From Mageeibacillus sp. UBA5734 (GTDB lineage Bacteria; Bacillota; Clostridia; Saccharofermentanales; UBA5734): a stretch of 64,000 nucleotides of DNA. Under the pieces are notes generated by a model, which was given only the letters and a program-made list of their open reading frames with translations, made no database searches and was not told the origin of the DNA. Shown here one piece after another: positions 1 to 9,522 of this stretch. Position 1 is the stretch's first letter; each line of letters opens with the position of its first letter. The translations under genes and the position numbers were made by a program. Location: positions 13,419 to 77,418 of the forward strand of contig DIGA01000117.1 of NCBI GenBank assembly GCA_002419365.1, read 5' to 3'.

Positions 1-432
1 TCTGGCAAGCGCCGGGCGATCACGATTCCAGAACAGGAGTCCAATCGCGTAGTCTCACTCCCCCTGGTCGGTGAAGTCACAGCAGGTATGCCGATCTTTG
101 CCCAGGAAAACATCGAGCGGTTCTTCCCTTTTCCTGCGGATTTCCTGCCTGATGACCGCGATATCTTTATTCTCAAAGTCAAAGGCGACAGCATGGTCGG
201 TGCAGCCATCCTCGATGGCGATTATGTCATTGTCAGAAAGCAATCGAATGCCCGGACTGGAGACATCATTGTTGCCCTGGTCGGTGACGAAGCCACCGTT
301 AAAAAACTAGCCAATGTCGATGGACAGATCGTACTCCAGCCACAAAATCCAGCCTATCCCCTGATACCTTTCGATAAGCCGGACTGCCAGATCCTGGGCA
401 AGGTCTGCGGACTCTACCGCGACCACGGCTGA
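1..432 (+). CDS. lexA: LexA repressor, C-terminal part (5' end outside window)
   Basis: This is the SOS-response repressor and self-cleaving serine protease. The reading frame is open from base 1, so the winged-helix DNA-binding domain lies outside the window and 143 residues are visible. They include the Ala-Gly self-cleavage site (TAGMP, residues 27-31), the catalytic serine in GDSMV (residue 64) and the general-base lysine in ATVKK (residue 101), spaced as in LexA peptidase S24 domains. It converges on hfq with four bases between stop codons and no visible terminator. The repair genes in this window (recN, recO, helicase) are plausible regulon members, but only one weak LexA-box candidate was seen. 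Confidence 0.96.
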   Translation, partial: SGKRRAITIPEQESNRVVSLPLVGEVTAGMPIFAQENIERFFPFPADFLPDDRDIFILKVKGDSMVGAAILDGDYVIVRKQSNARTGDIIVALVGDEATVKKLANVDGQIVLQPQNPAYPLIPFDKPDCQILGKVCGLYRDHG

Positions 433-436
433 GCAC

Positions 437-751
437 CTACTGCAGTTGGAATGGTTTCGCAGAATCTTCTGCGCGCTGTGGATCGTTGAAAATGTAGGAA
501 AAATCTTCTTGCGGATCGATCATGCAGATGGCCGATTTAAAGACAATACGCTGATGACCGTTGGTTCGCAAGATGATGCTATGATGGTCAAATCCAATGA
601 TGTGTCCGTATTTGATGCTTTGGTCGACAAAATGAATGGCAACTGGCACACGTTCACGCCGGCATTGATTGAGAAATGCATCCTGGAGTTTAAGATCAAA
701 GCCATGTCTTTCGTGGTTTAACCGGTTCGTAGTTGACGCATTTGAATTCAT
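437..751 (-). CDS. hfq: RNA chaperone Hfq (divergent)
   Basis: Hfq is a hexameric Sm-like protein that binds small RNAs and mRNA. The Sm1 region (LQDAFLNQ followed by RRERVPVAIHFV) and the Sm2 region (RIVFKSAICMI) are clear. The usual YKH signature of the proximal RNA-binding rim reads FKS here, so the conserved Tyr and His are both replaced. There is an N-terminal extension of about 20 residues and an acidic tail. The ATG start is preceded by a strong GAAAGGAGGG ribosome site, and a small inverted repeat (TTCTTG/CAAGAA, 765-779) abuts it. Position after miaA is the usual one. The 100-base gap to miaA holds only this leader. Confidence 0.9.
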   Translation of the reverse strand: MNSNASTTNRLNHERHGFDLKLQDAFLNQCRRERVPVAIHFVDQSIKYGHIIGFDHHSIILRTNGHQRIVFKSAICMIDPQEDFSYIFNDPQRAEDSAKPFQLQ

Positions 752-851
752 GGTGCGCCCTCCTTTCTTGTTTCAAGAAGAGCGTACTACAATCTTCATC
801 TGATGAACATGAACTGATTCAGAAATTTCGCGACAATGCGGCTGTTTTTGT

Positions 852-1799
852 TTAGATTTTTGCCTGCTGTTTCATCGATTCAATCATGACCCTTGCTGCT
901 TGTTCGGGACTCAGGTCCTGTAGCCAATGGACTTCTTCCATGTTGCGGAACCAGGTGAGTTGGCGTTTGGCATAGCGTCGGGTGGCCTGAGCAATTTCAG
1001 AGATGGCTTCCTGGAGCGTTTTCTGACCCTGTAAATAGGCGATGATCTCTTTGTAGCCAATGGCTTGCCAGGCGGTCGGCAGCTGTAGGCCAGCAGTCGT
1101 GGCGAGCAGTTGTCTGACTTCATCCACCAGACCGCTATCGACCATCCACTGGACGCGCTGGTTGATTTTATCATACAAAACCTCTCGCTGATGCGTCAGG
1201 CAATAGACAATAAAATTAAAATCCGGACCCTTGAGGCGGGATTGTGCCAGGTGTTCTGTTTTTGGTTTTCCTGTCTGGTGGAAGATTTCCAGGGCCCTGA
1301 TGATCCGCTTCTGATCCTGTGGCTTGATGGCCTGGGATGCTGCAGGATCGACGCGGCTTAGTTCCAGGTACAAAGATTCGAGTCCCTCTTCCCTCGCCCG
1401 CTGGTTCAATGACTCGCGCAAGTGCAGGTCTACCGGGATGTCGACATAGTCGATGCCTTGGGTGAGCGCACTGATGTACTGGCCGGTTCCGCCACAGACA
1501 ATCGCCAGTTTACCGCGGGACTGGATGTCCCGGATCGCTGCTGTCGCCAATTCTTTGAACTTCGCGACACTGAAGGAGTCCCCGGGTTCGCAGCAGTCAA
1601 TCAGGTGATGGCGAACCAAAGCCTGTTCCTCAGGTGTGACTTTGGCTGTTCCGATGTCCATGCCACGGTACAATTGCATCGAATCTGCAGACACGATTTC
1701 ACCATGAAGCTCAAGAGCGACCTGAATGGCCGTGCTCGATTTGCCTGATGCTGTAGGGCCGCAGATGACCAGCACAGTGGGAGATTCGAGCTCAATCAT
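852..1799 (-). CDS. miaA: tRNA dimethylallyltransferase MiaA
   Basis: MiaA transfers a dimethylallyl group to N6 of A37 in tRNAs reading UNN codons, the first step before MiaB. The P-loop GPTASGKS is at residues 14-21, followed by the DSMQLYRGMDIGTAK motif that binds dimethylallyl diphosphate and tRNA. The 315-residue length is normal. An open frame extends further upstream, but the ATG at 1797-1799 is chosen because it lies one base after the mutL stop and the family's N-terminus begins just before the P-loop. Gene order mutL-miaA-hfq is conserved in Bacillota. Confidence 0.95.
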   Translation of the reverse strand: MIELESPTVLVICGPTASGKSSTAIQVALELHGEIVSADSMQLYRGMDIGTAKVTPEEQALVRHHLIDCCEPGDSFSVAKFKELATAAIRDIQSRGKLAIVCGGTGQYISALTQGIDYVDIPVDLHLRESLNQRAREEGLESLYLELSRVDPAASQAIKPQDQKRIIRALEIFHQTGKPKTEHLAQSRLKGPDFNFIVYCLTHQREVLYDKINQRVQWMVDSGLVDEVRQLLATTAGLQLPTAWQAIGYKEIIAYLQGQKTLQEAISEIAQATRRYAKRQLTWFRNMEEVHWLQDLSPEQAARVMIESMKQQAKI

Positions 1800-1800
1800 C

Positions 1801-3666
1801 TCAGACGATCCTTTTGAACTGCTTTTCCAGCTCATAACGGCTGATCCGGATGATGACCGGACGGCCGTGAGGACAATGGTACGGATCCTCCAGTTCACCC
1901 AGATCTGACAAAAGCTGTTCCATTTCACGGACATCCAGCTTGTCATGCGCCTTGATGGCAGCTTTGCAGGCCATGGAGTAATACAGCTCATCGATTTGTT
2001 CTTCCGAGCGCAATTTGTCCGACATCAGGGTGTCGAGGAGTACACGGATCGCAGCCTGTGGCCTGAGGACAAAACGGCCACTGTCAGGCAGGCTGCGCAG
2101 GAGAATGGACTGGTTGCCAAACGCTTCGAATTCAAAGCCCAGCTGCAGGAGGTTTTCCTGCTCAGCCAGAAGGATCGCCTGTTCCCTGGCCGATACTTCG
2201 ATGGTCTGGGGAATCAGCAACGGCTGGACGGCTGCCGGACCCCGGGCCCGGTGGCGAGCGACCAGCTGCTCAAACAAAATCCGTTCATGAGCAGCATGCT
2301 GGTCCAGGAGCAACAGATCCTGCTCATGCTCCAGAACCAGATAGGTGGCAAATAGCTGGCCGATCAGGCGCGCCGAATGCAGGCTGGAGATCGACTTGGG
2401 CCGGGAGATTGTCGAGGGTTCCGGCTGGCTCTGTTCCAATTGGTGATCTGTTTTTTCCTGCATGGTTTGAGCGACAACCTGGTCCGGCAAGTCTGACCTG
2501 GCAGGTGCATCCTGAATGACGACACCAGACAGATCTGGTCCAGCCGCAACTGGATCTGTCGCATAGCCTGCAGCAGCCGAGGCTGGTTCGTTGACCGGTC
2601 GTGGCAAGGACATCTGGACCGGAGCTGGTGCAGGGGCGTGGACAGCACCAGAAAAGGGCGTGCTTTCGACAATGGCACCACCCGACTGCAGGGCGTTCTG
2701 GATGCCATGGTAGACGGCCCGGAAGACTGCTTGTTCATCCCAGAAACGGACTTCCATTTTCTGGGGATGGACGTTGACATCGACCAGTGGGGTGGGCAGA
2801 TCGATTTTCAGGACTGCCAGGGGGTGTTTGCGCTTCATCAGGTGTGTGGCATAGGCTTCGTCGATGGCGGCACTGACTGCGCGTGATTTGACCAACCGGC
2901 CATTGACATAGATGCATTGCTGGTTTCTGCTGTTGCGGGCTGCTTCAGGGGTGCCAATATACCCTGAAATTTGGACCGGAGCCATTGTGTAGTCCAGTTG
3001 ATGGATCGAACTGGCAGCTTCTTTGCCAAAAACTGCAAAAATGGCGCTGCGCAGGTCATTGTTGCCCGGCGTATGGAGCAATTCATTGCCTTGGCTAACG
3101 AGCCGAAACGACACATCTGGCCGGGCCAGGGCGATCCGTTCCAGGACATCAGCCACTGCTGCCGCTTCTGAACTGTCTTTCTTCAAGAATTTAAAACGGG
3201 CCGGGGTGTTGAAAAAGAGATTTTCGATGACCAGGGTTGTTCCTTCCGGGCAACCTGCCGGTCGTAGAGCGACCAACTCCCCTGCCGTGATTTCGACCGC
3301 TGTTCCACTGGCCTGGCCGATAGGACGCGTTTCGAGCCGGACTTTGGCCACAGCAGCGATGCTGGCCAGGGCTTCTCCACGAAAACCCATGGTGGAAAGT
3401 TGTTCAAGGTCATCGATCGAGCGGATCTTGCTGGTGGCATGACGGCCAAATGCCAGCTGGGCATCGGTTTCATCCATGCCGCAGCCATTGTCAGTCACCC
3501 GGATGGAGCTGATTCCACCTTGGCGAATCTCGACATGGATCACCGAAGCGCCCGCATCGAGGGCATTTTCGACCAGCTCCTTGACCACGGAGGCAGGGCG
3601 TTCGACCACCTCACCGGCGGCGATGCTGTTGGCAGTCTGGGTATCCAGGACCGTGATGACACTCAT
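1801..3666 (-). CDS. mutL: DNA mismatch repair protein MutL
   Basis: MutL is the ATPase that couples mismatch recognition by MutS to strand incision. The N-terminal GHKL ATPase has VVKELVENALDAGA (Bergerat N-box), DNGCGMD and GFRGEAL. A low-complexity linker (about residues 335-430) precedes a C-terminal domain containing DQHAAHERILFE, ACKAAIK and CPHGRP. These are the metal-binding motifs of endonuclease-type MutL, so this protein should nick DNA itself; no mutH is expected or seen. Its start overlaps the mutS stop by four bases, indicating translational coupling. Confidence 0.97.
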   Translation of the reverse strand: MSVITVLDTQTANSIAAGEVVERPASVVKELVENALDAGASVIHVEIRQGGISSIRVTDNGCGMDETDAQLAFGRHATSKIRSIDDLEQLSTMGFRGEALASIAAVAKVRLETRPIGQASGTAVEITAGELVALRPAGCPEGTTLVIENLFFNTPARFKFLKKDSSEAAAVADVLERIALARPDVSFRLVSQGNELLHTPGNNDLRSAIFAVFGKEAASSIHQLDYTMAPVQISGYIGTPEAARNSRNQQCIYVNGRLVKSRAVSAAIDEAYATHLMKRKHPLAVLKIDLPTPLVDVNVHPQKMEVRFWDEQAVFRAVYHGIQNALQSGGAIVESTPFSGAVHAPAPAPVQMSLPRPVNEPASAAAGYATDPVAAGPDLSGVVIQDAPARSDLPDQVVAQTMQEKTDHQLEQSQPEPSTISRPKSISSLHSARLIGQLFATYLVLEHEQDLLLLDQHAAHERILFEQLVARHRARGPAAVQPLLIPQTIEVSAREQAILLAEQENLLQLGFEFEAFGNQSILLRSLPDSGRFVLRPQAAIRVLLDTLMSDKLRSEEQIDELYYSMACKAAIKAHDKLDVREMEQLLSDLGELEDPYHCPHGRPVIIRISRYELEKQFKRIV

Positions 3667-6317
3667 CGACTCTTCCCTCCGCTGGCTTTGGCTTTCTGCT
3701 GCAAGTCATAGAGCGTGTTCAAGGCATCCAGCGGGGTCATCTGGCTGATATCAAGCTGGCGCAGCACAGCGAGTAACTCACCGGCACCCTGACCGGCCAT
3801 CGCTGAGGCAAACAAATCAATCTGGCCATCCATGGGCTTGGCATATCGCCGGACTTTCCCCTTCGTTCGGGCGTCGTTTTCGGTTTCAAGCTGGACCAGC
3901 AGTTCCCTGGCCCGCCTGACAACAGGGTCAGGCACCCCGGCAATGCGGGCAACCTCGATGCCATAGCTGTCATCCGATCCACCTTCGCGGATCTGGTGCA
4001 GGAAAATGACCTCGCCTTCTGAATCGTCCACTGCTACATGGCAGTTGAACACACCCGGCATGCTCTGGGCCAGATCGGTCAATTCATGGTAATGCGTGGC
4101 AAACAAGGTCCGGCAGCCAAGAATTGCTGGATCCGAAATGTGTTCAATGACAGACCAGGCGATGGACAAACCATCATAGGTACTGGTTCCGCGGCCGATT
4201 TCGTCGAGAATCAGCAAACTCCGCGCAGAGGCATGCTCCAGGATGGTCGCGACTTCACTCATTTCCACCATGAAGGTCGACTGGCCACCACCCAGGTCAT
4301 CCGAGGCGCCAACCCTTGTGAAGACTCGGTCGACCAGGCCGATCCGGGCCGACTGGGCCGGGACAAAACTGCCAATCTGGGCCAGAAGGACGATCTGGGC
4401 TACCTGGCGCATGTAGGTTGACTTACCGGCCATGTTCGGTCCGGTCAAAATCATCAGGCGGCGGTCGTTCAGGTTCAGTACGGTATCATTGGGGACAAAC
4501 TGGCTGTCACCAAGCATTTTTTCGACCACAGGATGGCGACCACCGCTGATCAGCAGCTGGTCGGACAGATCGACCTCGGGCCGGCAATAGTGCTGGCGAT
4601 CTGCCAGTTCAGCCAGCCCGGCCAGACAATCGATGGCGGACAAGGTTTTGGCAGTCTGCTGCAGCCGCGGCAGATGCAGCAAGACCTGGTCCCGGATTTC
4701 ACAAAACAGTTCGTATTCCAGAGCAGTCGATTTTTGCTCCGCGCCCAGGACCGTGTCTTCCATTTCCTTGAGCTCGCTGGTGATGTAGCGCTCCCCGTTG
4801 GCCAAAGTTTGTTTGCGGATGTAGTCATCTGGTACCTGGCTCAGGTTGGATTTGGTTACATCCAGGTAAAAGCCAAACACTTTGTTGTAACCGACCTTGA
4901 GGCTGCGGATCCCCGTGCGCTCGCGCTCGCGATTCTCCAGGTCGATGATCCATTGCTTGCCATCGCGGGCGGCCGCGCGCAGTTCGTCCACCTGCTCGCG
5001 GAAGCCTTCCTTGATCAGCTGGCCTTCCTTGAGGCTCAAGGGTGGCTCGTCATGGATCGCTGCTGTCAGCAAGGCTTCGATATCAGCCATGGGATCGAGC
5101 TTTTCTGTCCAGGAACGGATCGACAGGCTGTCAAGTTCCGAAAGACTCGCCACCAGGCCAGGCAGTTTGGCCAGGGATCGGCGCAAGGCAACCAAGTCGC
5201 GGGCATGGGCCGTTTTGAGCGCCAGTTTGCTGCACAGACGTTCCAAGTCGTGCAGGCCGTGCAGACGCTCCCGGATTTCCTGCCGCACCAGATAGGCAGC
5301 TTTGAAATCAGCTACGGCATCTTGGCGTGCTTTGATGTCATGGAGACTTAAGAGCGGTTGTTCAACCCAGCGACGCAACAGGCGAGATCCCATGCTGGTC
5401 ATGGTCCGGTCGATCGCCCACAGGAGGCTGCCTTTGCGTTGTTTGTCACGCAAGGTCTCAGTCAGTTCCAAGTTGCGCCGGGCATTGGCGTCCAGGGTCA
5501 TGAAATCGGCGGTCTGATAGGGTTCGATCCGGGCAATGTGGCCAGGGGCCTGGTGCTGGGTTTCCTTGAGGTAATGGATCAGGACAGCTGAAGCCCTGGC
5601 CCAGAGCGCATGTTCATCTGCCTGGGGCAGGATTTCGTGCATGAATTCGGGCAGAAACTCATTATCAGGACGACAGGACATCGTTACGCCAGAACGAATA
5701 ATGGATTGGATTGAAGCCGCAGTTTCCGTAAAAAGACTGTTGTGGACAATTTCAGCTGGGTTCAACCGAGCCAGTTCATCAGCCAGCTTGGCTGTGGTTT
5801 GGCCGACGACCAGCTGGGTGGTTTCAAACAAGCCCGTTGATAAGTCACAGGCTGCCAGACCGAAATACTGGTTGAGCTGATAGACAGCGACGATGTAATT
5901 GTTGCGTTTTTCATCCAGTGCGGATGGCTCGAGAACAGTTCCGGGTGTGACCACCCGGATGACTTCCCGTCGTACGATCCCTTTGGCCAGGGCCGGGTCT
6001 TCCACTTGTTCGCAGATCGCCACTTTATAACCCCGGCTGACCAAACGGTTGATGTAGTTTTCTGCCGCATGGTAGGGCACGCCACACATCGGAGCTCGCT
6101 CACTCTGGCCACAATCCCGCCCGGTCAAGGCCAGCTCCAGTTCACGGGCTGCTGTCACAGCGTCGTCGAAGAACAGCTCGTAAAAATCACCCAGACGGAA
6201 AAACAACAGGCAATCTGGCCAGGCTTGTTTCTGGTCGAGATACTGCTGCATCATCGGTGTGATGCGTGTCAGATCAATGTCGGCGTAGGTCAACCCCACG
6301 GTATCAAGCACTCCCAT
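3663..6317 (-). CDS. mutS: DNA mismatch recognition protein MutS
   Basis: MutS dimers recognise mismatches and small loops, then recruit MutL in an ATP-dependent way. The N-terminal mismatch-reading motif FYE lies in LGDFYELFF (about residue 45), and the C-terminal ABC-type ATPase has Walker A GPNMAGKST and signature/Walker B around LLILDEIGRGTST. At 884 residues it is full length. The ATG at 6315-6317 lies inside the end of miaB (28-base overlap); a GAAGGA ribosome site sits close upstream. It heads mutS-mutL-miaA-hfq. Confidence 0.97.
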   Translation of the reverse strand: MGVLDTVGLTYADIDLTRITPMMQQYLDQKQAWPDCLLFFRLGDFYELFFDDAVTAARELELALTGRDCGQSERAPMCGVPYHAAENYINRLVSRGYKVAICEQVEDPALAKGIVRREVIRVVTPGTVLEPSALDEKRNNYIVAVYQLNQYFGLAACDLSTGLFETTQLVVGQTTAKLADELARLNPAEIVHNSLFTETAASIQSIIRSGVTMSCRPDNEFLPEFMHEILPQADEHALWARASAVLIHYLKETQHQAPGHIARIEPYQTADFMTLDANARRNLELTETLRDKQRKGSLLWAIDRTMTSMGSRLLRRWVEQPLLSLHDIKARQDAVADFKAAYLVRQEIRERLHGLHDLERLCSKLALKTAHARDLVALRRSLAKLPGLVASLSELDSLSIRSWTEKLDPMADIEALLTAAIHDEPPLSLKEGQLIKEGFREQVDELRAAARDGKQWIIDLENRERERTGIRSLKVGYNKVFGFYLDVTKSNLSQVPDDYIRKQTLANGERYITSELKEMEDTVLGAEQKSTALEYELFCEIRDQVLLHLPRLQQTAKTLSAIDCLAGLAELADRQHYCRPEVDLSDQLLISGGRHPVVEKMLGDSQFVPNDTVLNLNDRRLMILTGPNMAGKSTYMRQVAQIVLLAQIGSFVPAQSARIGLVDRVFTRVGASDDLGGGQSTFMVEMSEVATILEHASARSLLILDEIGRGTSTYDGLSIAWSVIEHISDPAILGCRTLFATHYHELTDLAQSMPGVFNCHVAVDDSEGEVIFLHQIREGGSDDSYGIEVARIAGVPDPVVRRARELLVQLETENDARTKGKVRRYAKPMDGQIDLFASAMAGQGAGELLAVLRQLDISQMTPLDALNTLYDLQQKAKASGGKSR

Positions 6318-7789
6318 TGTCCTTCGAGGGAGAAGGTCTTGGCCCGCGTGATCCGCACCTGGCCAATCTGGCCTTCCAGGCGAGCTGGATCAACCGAGCC
6401 ATCCGGATGGCAGAGTCCAGCCGGAAAGGGATAGTCGTCCGGCAACCGGAAATTAACCAGGCGATTGTGGGCGGTACGGCCACTGAAGACCAATGGATCA
6501 TTCTCACTGCGTCCTTCGATCAGGATCTCCTGAAGCTCACCTTCCACAGCCTGGTTACTGGCCAGGCTGTGCTCATTCTGCAGCGCGGTCAGGCGGGAAA
6601 ACCGGTCGCGCAGGGTCTTGTCATCGATCTGTTCCGGATAATCTGCAGCCGGCGTCCCCGTTCGCCGACTGTACTGGAACGTAAAAGCGGCATCAAACCG
6701 GACCAGTTCCATGGTTTTGAGCGTCTGGACGAAGTCTTCTTCAGTTTCGCCAGGAAATCCGACGATCAAGTCGGTCGAAATCGTCAGGCCGGGGCGAAGG
6801 GATCTGGCTTTCTGGGCGATTGCGATAAAATCAGCCTGAGTATAATGCCGGTTCATGGCGCGAAGGATCCGGTCACTGCCTGATTGCAGGGGCAAATGGA
6901 TGTGTGGTTCGATCGCAGGATAAAGGGCGATCGTGTCCAGGAGCTTGGACGATAAATCTTTCGGGTGCGAAGTCATGAAACGGATCCGGTAGATGCCCGG
7001 GATCTGAGCGACTTGTGCCAGAAGATCGGAAAAATCGGGTTGTCCGGGATCTTTTATTTGCAGGTCCAGTCCATAGGAATTGACATTCTGGCCCAGGAGC
7101 ATGATTTCCTTGTAGCCTTCCGTCACCAGGTCCCTGATTTCCAAAAGGATGTCAGGCATCAGCCGGCTGCGTTCCCGGCCCCGGGTGTAGGGGACAATGC
7201 AATAGGTGCAGAAATTGTTGCAGCCGTGCATGATTGTGACCAATGCCCGGTGTTTTCTGGCCCGATGGATGGGCAGGCCCTCGACCAGTGTGTCATCTTC
7301 TCCTACTTCATAGACGCGGCGCGTGTCGGTCAGGCGATGATACAACAACTCCGGCAGGCGGTAGATGTCCTGGGGGCCGAAAACGAGGTCGACAAAAGGA
7401 TAGCTCTGGCGAATCTTGGCCACCGCTTCTCCTTGCGTCATCAGGCACCCTGCCAGACCAATGATCAGGTCTGGTCGATCGCGCCGGATGTTCTTGACGA
7501 TACCAAGATGGCCGAAAAAGCGGTCGTCGGCATTTTCGCGCACACTACAGGTGTTCAGCAGGATCAGGTCTGCCTCCCGCGGTGTGGCAACCGCCTGGTA
7601 GCCCATTTCATCCAGCAGGCCAGCCATGCGTTCGCTGTCGTTTTCATTCTGCTGGCAGCCAAAGGTGATGATGTGATATCCCAGAGTCCGGTTCAAAAGC
7701 TGGGCCCGTTCCTGGCAGGCCTTTTGCACCCAGCGGCTGTACTGGGCTTGCTGTTTCAATTCTTGCTCGGTGATGGTTCGGATTGACAA
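6290..7789 (-). CDS. miaB: tRNA-2-methylthio-N6-dimethylallyladenosine synthase MiaB
   Basis: MiaB is a radical-SAM methylthiotransferase that converts i6A37 to ms2i6A37, acting after MiaA. The N-terminal UPF0004 domain carries three cysteines for the auxiliary 4Fe-4S cluster (FGCQQNE, NTCSVRE, AGCLMTQ). The radical SAM motif is CNNFCTYC, and a C-terminal TRAM domain follows. At 499 residues it has an N-terminal extension of about 35 residues relative to the first conserved motif. The start is TTG at 7787-7789, with AAGAGGT upstream; no in-frame ATG precedes the conserved domain. It lies 14 bases after the DAHP synthase stop. Confidence 0.95.
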   Translation of the reverse strand: MSIRTITEQELKQQAQYSRWVQKACQERAQLLNRTLGYHIITFGCQQNENDSERMAGLLDEMGYQAVATPREADLILLNTCSVRENADDRFFGHLGIVKNIRRDRPDLIIGLAGCLMTQGEAVAKIRQSYPFVDLVFGPQDIYRLPELLYHRLTDTRRVYEVGEDDTLVEGLPIHRARKHRALVTIMHGCNNFCTYCIVPYTRGRERSRLMPDILLEIRDLVTEGYKEIMLLGQNVNSYGLDLQIKDPGQPDFSDLLAQVAQIPGIYRIRFMTSHPKDLSSKLLDTIALYPAIEPHIHLPLQSGSDRILRAMNRHYTQADFIAIAQKARSLRPGLTISTDLIVGFPGETEEDFVQTLKTMELVRFDAAFTFQYSRRTGTPAADYPEQIDDKTLRDRFSRLTALQNEHSLASNQAVEGELQEILIEGRSENDPLVFSGRTAHNRLVNFRLPDDYPFPAGLCHPDGSVDPARLEGQIGQVRITRAKTFSLEGQWECLIPWG

Positions 7790-7803
7790 TGCTGTATACC
7801 TCT

Positions 7804-8832
7804 TCAGGCCAAATCGGCGATGGTCAGGACCAGTTCACGTGAATCTTGCCAACCCAGGCAAGGATCGGTGATGGACTTGCCGAATACGCCGCCGCCGATG
7901 GACTGGCTGCCTTCTTCGATGTAGCTTTCGATCATCAGGCCTTTGACCAGGCTTCTGATTTCGGGTGACAGGCGTCTGCTGTGCAACACTTCTTTGGCGA
8001 TGCGGGGCTGTTCTTTGAAGCGTTTGTTGGAATTGGAGTGGTTGGTGTCGATCAAACAGGCTGGATTGGCCAGTTCACGCTGGCTGTACATCTTCGCCAG
8101 CATCTGGAGATCTTCATAATGGTAGTTGGGGATCGAGCGGCCGGAATGGTCGACGGCACCGCGCAGGATGGCATGGGCCAGGGGATTGCCGCTGGTGCGG
8201 ACCTGGTAGCCCTGGTAGGCAAAGACATGCCCATGCTGGGCGGCGTAGATCCCATTGAGCATGACGCTCAAGTCACCACTGGTCGGGTTTTTCATGCCGG
8301 CAGGCATATCGATGCCGCTGACCGTCAGGCGGTGCTGCTGGTTTTCGACCGACCGGGCACCAATGGCTACATAAGACAACAGGTCAGCCAGGTAGGTATG
8401 GTTTTCCGGGTAGAGCATTTCATCTGCTGCCGACAGGCCCGTCTGCTCGATCGCGTGCAAATGCAGGCGGCGCAGGGCAATCAGGCCACCCACCATGTCG
8501 GGCTCGCGTTCCGGGTCTGGCTGGTGGGAAATGCCTTTATAACCCTCTCCTGTTGTGCGCGGTTTGTTGGTGTAGATGCGCGGCACGAGCACGAGACGGT
8601 CGGCAACCTCCTCTTGCAACACGGACAAGCGGTGGCAATATTCCAGAACGGGTTCTTCGGAATCTGCCGAGCAAGGACCGATGATCAACAGGAATTTGTC
8701 TGACTGGCCGGTCAGGATGTCCTGGATCTCCTGGTCGCGCCGGGCTTTGATCGCCAGTACGCTTTCCGTGGCAGGGAACTGGCGGATGATTTCTTCGGAA
8801 CTAGGGATGCGGGTGATGTATTCAAAACCCAT
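7804..8832 (-). CDS. aroF: 3-deoxy-7-phosphoheptulonate (DAHP) synthase, AroF/AroG type
   Basis: The enzyme condenses phosphoenolpyruvate and erythrose-4-phosphate, the first step of the shikimate pathway. Motifs of class I alpha DAHP synthases are present: LLIIGPCSAD, PRIYTNKPRTTGEGYKG, AGMKNPTSGD and a metal-site IDTNHSNS. Length is 342 residues from the chosen ATG at 8830-8832, which has AGGAGA seven bases upstream; an in-frame ATG eight codons earlier overlaps the preceding stop but lacks a good ribosome site. No other aromatic-pathway gene is nearby, so its place between a membrane protein and miaB is not informative about regulation. Confidence 0.93.
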   Translation of the reverse strand: MGFEYITRIPSSEEIIRQFPATESVLAIKARRDQEIQDILTGQSDKFLLIIGPCSADSEEPVLEYCHRLSVLQEEVADRLVLVPRIYTNKPRTTGEGYKGISHQPDPEREPDMVGGLIALRRLHLHAIEQTGLSAADEMLYPENHTYLADLLSYVAIGARSVENQQHRLTVSGIDMPAGMKNPTSGDLSVMLNGIYAAQHGHVFAYQGYQVRTSGNPLAHAILRGAVDHSGRSIPNYHYEDLQMLAKMYSQRELANPACLIDTNHSNSNKRFKEQPRIAKEVLHSRRLSPEIRSLVKGLMIESYIEEGSQSIGGGVFGKSITDPCLGWQDSRELVLTIADLA

Positions 8833-8852
8833 GGGTTCTTCTCCTCTTTTCT

Positions 8853-9482
8853 TCATGTCGGTTTTACAGCGGCAACATCCGGTATGAAATCATAGACACG
8901 GTTCATAAGGTCTTCCCGCTGGATCATTTTATTCAATTCTCTCGGATTGGTATAGGATAAGATCAGGATATCGGCTTCGCTGTCATCCTGATCCGTACTT
9001 TTAATCTTCAGAAACAAAAGGCGCGAATGACTCAGAGACGCATATCCACGGCGGATCTTCTCCCGCACCAGGGATAAAAGTCTGGAACTGCCTCCTGACA
9101 GCGCTTTGAGGATCTCCCGGTCCGGGAGGGAATGGATCTGGTCCGCTGTCATGATCACGATCTTGTCAATCTGGTTGCGGGAGCATTGCCAGAGGTCATG
9201 ATCGGTTTCAAACCGGATGTAATCCGGAGTGAGGAAAAGATTGACCGGCGTCGGGATCGGAAACGGCAAGCCGCCCAAGTGGCGGACCCGGCTGGCACTG
9301 GTTGCACCAAGTTCGTGGCTTCTCAGAATCATTCGGTGATGATCCTGATGGCGGCGGAAATTGATGGCAAACAAGGCAATCCCGCTGCCAATGACAAGAG
9401 CAGCTGCCTCGGCAGGTGTCAACGAACCTGTCATAGCCAGTAGCAGACTGCTGATGATCAAGACCAGGATCAGGCCTGTCAA
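8853..9482 (-). CDS. Uncharacterised membrane-anchored protein
   Basis: I do not recognise a family. The 209-residue product begins with two hydrophobic stretches (about residues 1-18 and 25-42), giving a hairpin membrane anchor, followed by a soluble part of about 160 residues containing RHLGGLPFPIPTPV and a basic region near RREKIRRGYASLS. The start appears to be TTG at 9480-9482 with GAGGAAGG upstream. It sits in the same run of genes as a pseudouridine synthase and the DAHP synthase and may be co-transcribed. The soluble part has no cysteine or histidine cluster that would suggest an enzyme. Confidence 0.6.
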   Translation of the reverse strand: MTGLILVLIISSLLLAMTGSLTPAEAAALVIGSGIALFAINFRRHQDHHRMILRSHELGATSASRVRHLGGLPFPIPTPVNLFLTPDYIRFETDHDLWQCSRNQIDKIVIMTADQIHSLPDREILKALSGGSSRLLSLVREKIRRGYASLSHSRLLFLKIKSTDQDDSEADILILSYTNPRELNKMIQREDLMNRVYDFIPDVAAVKPT

Positions 9483-9522
9483 ATCGGTACACCTTCCTCA
9501 TCTTTTGGATCAAACGATTGTA

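Noticed and set aside
4533..5351. Open frame of 272 codons antisense to mutS
   Set aside because: Low-complexity Gln/Leu-rich translation typical of a coding shadow; mutS is certain.
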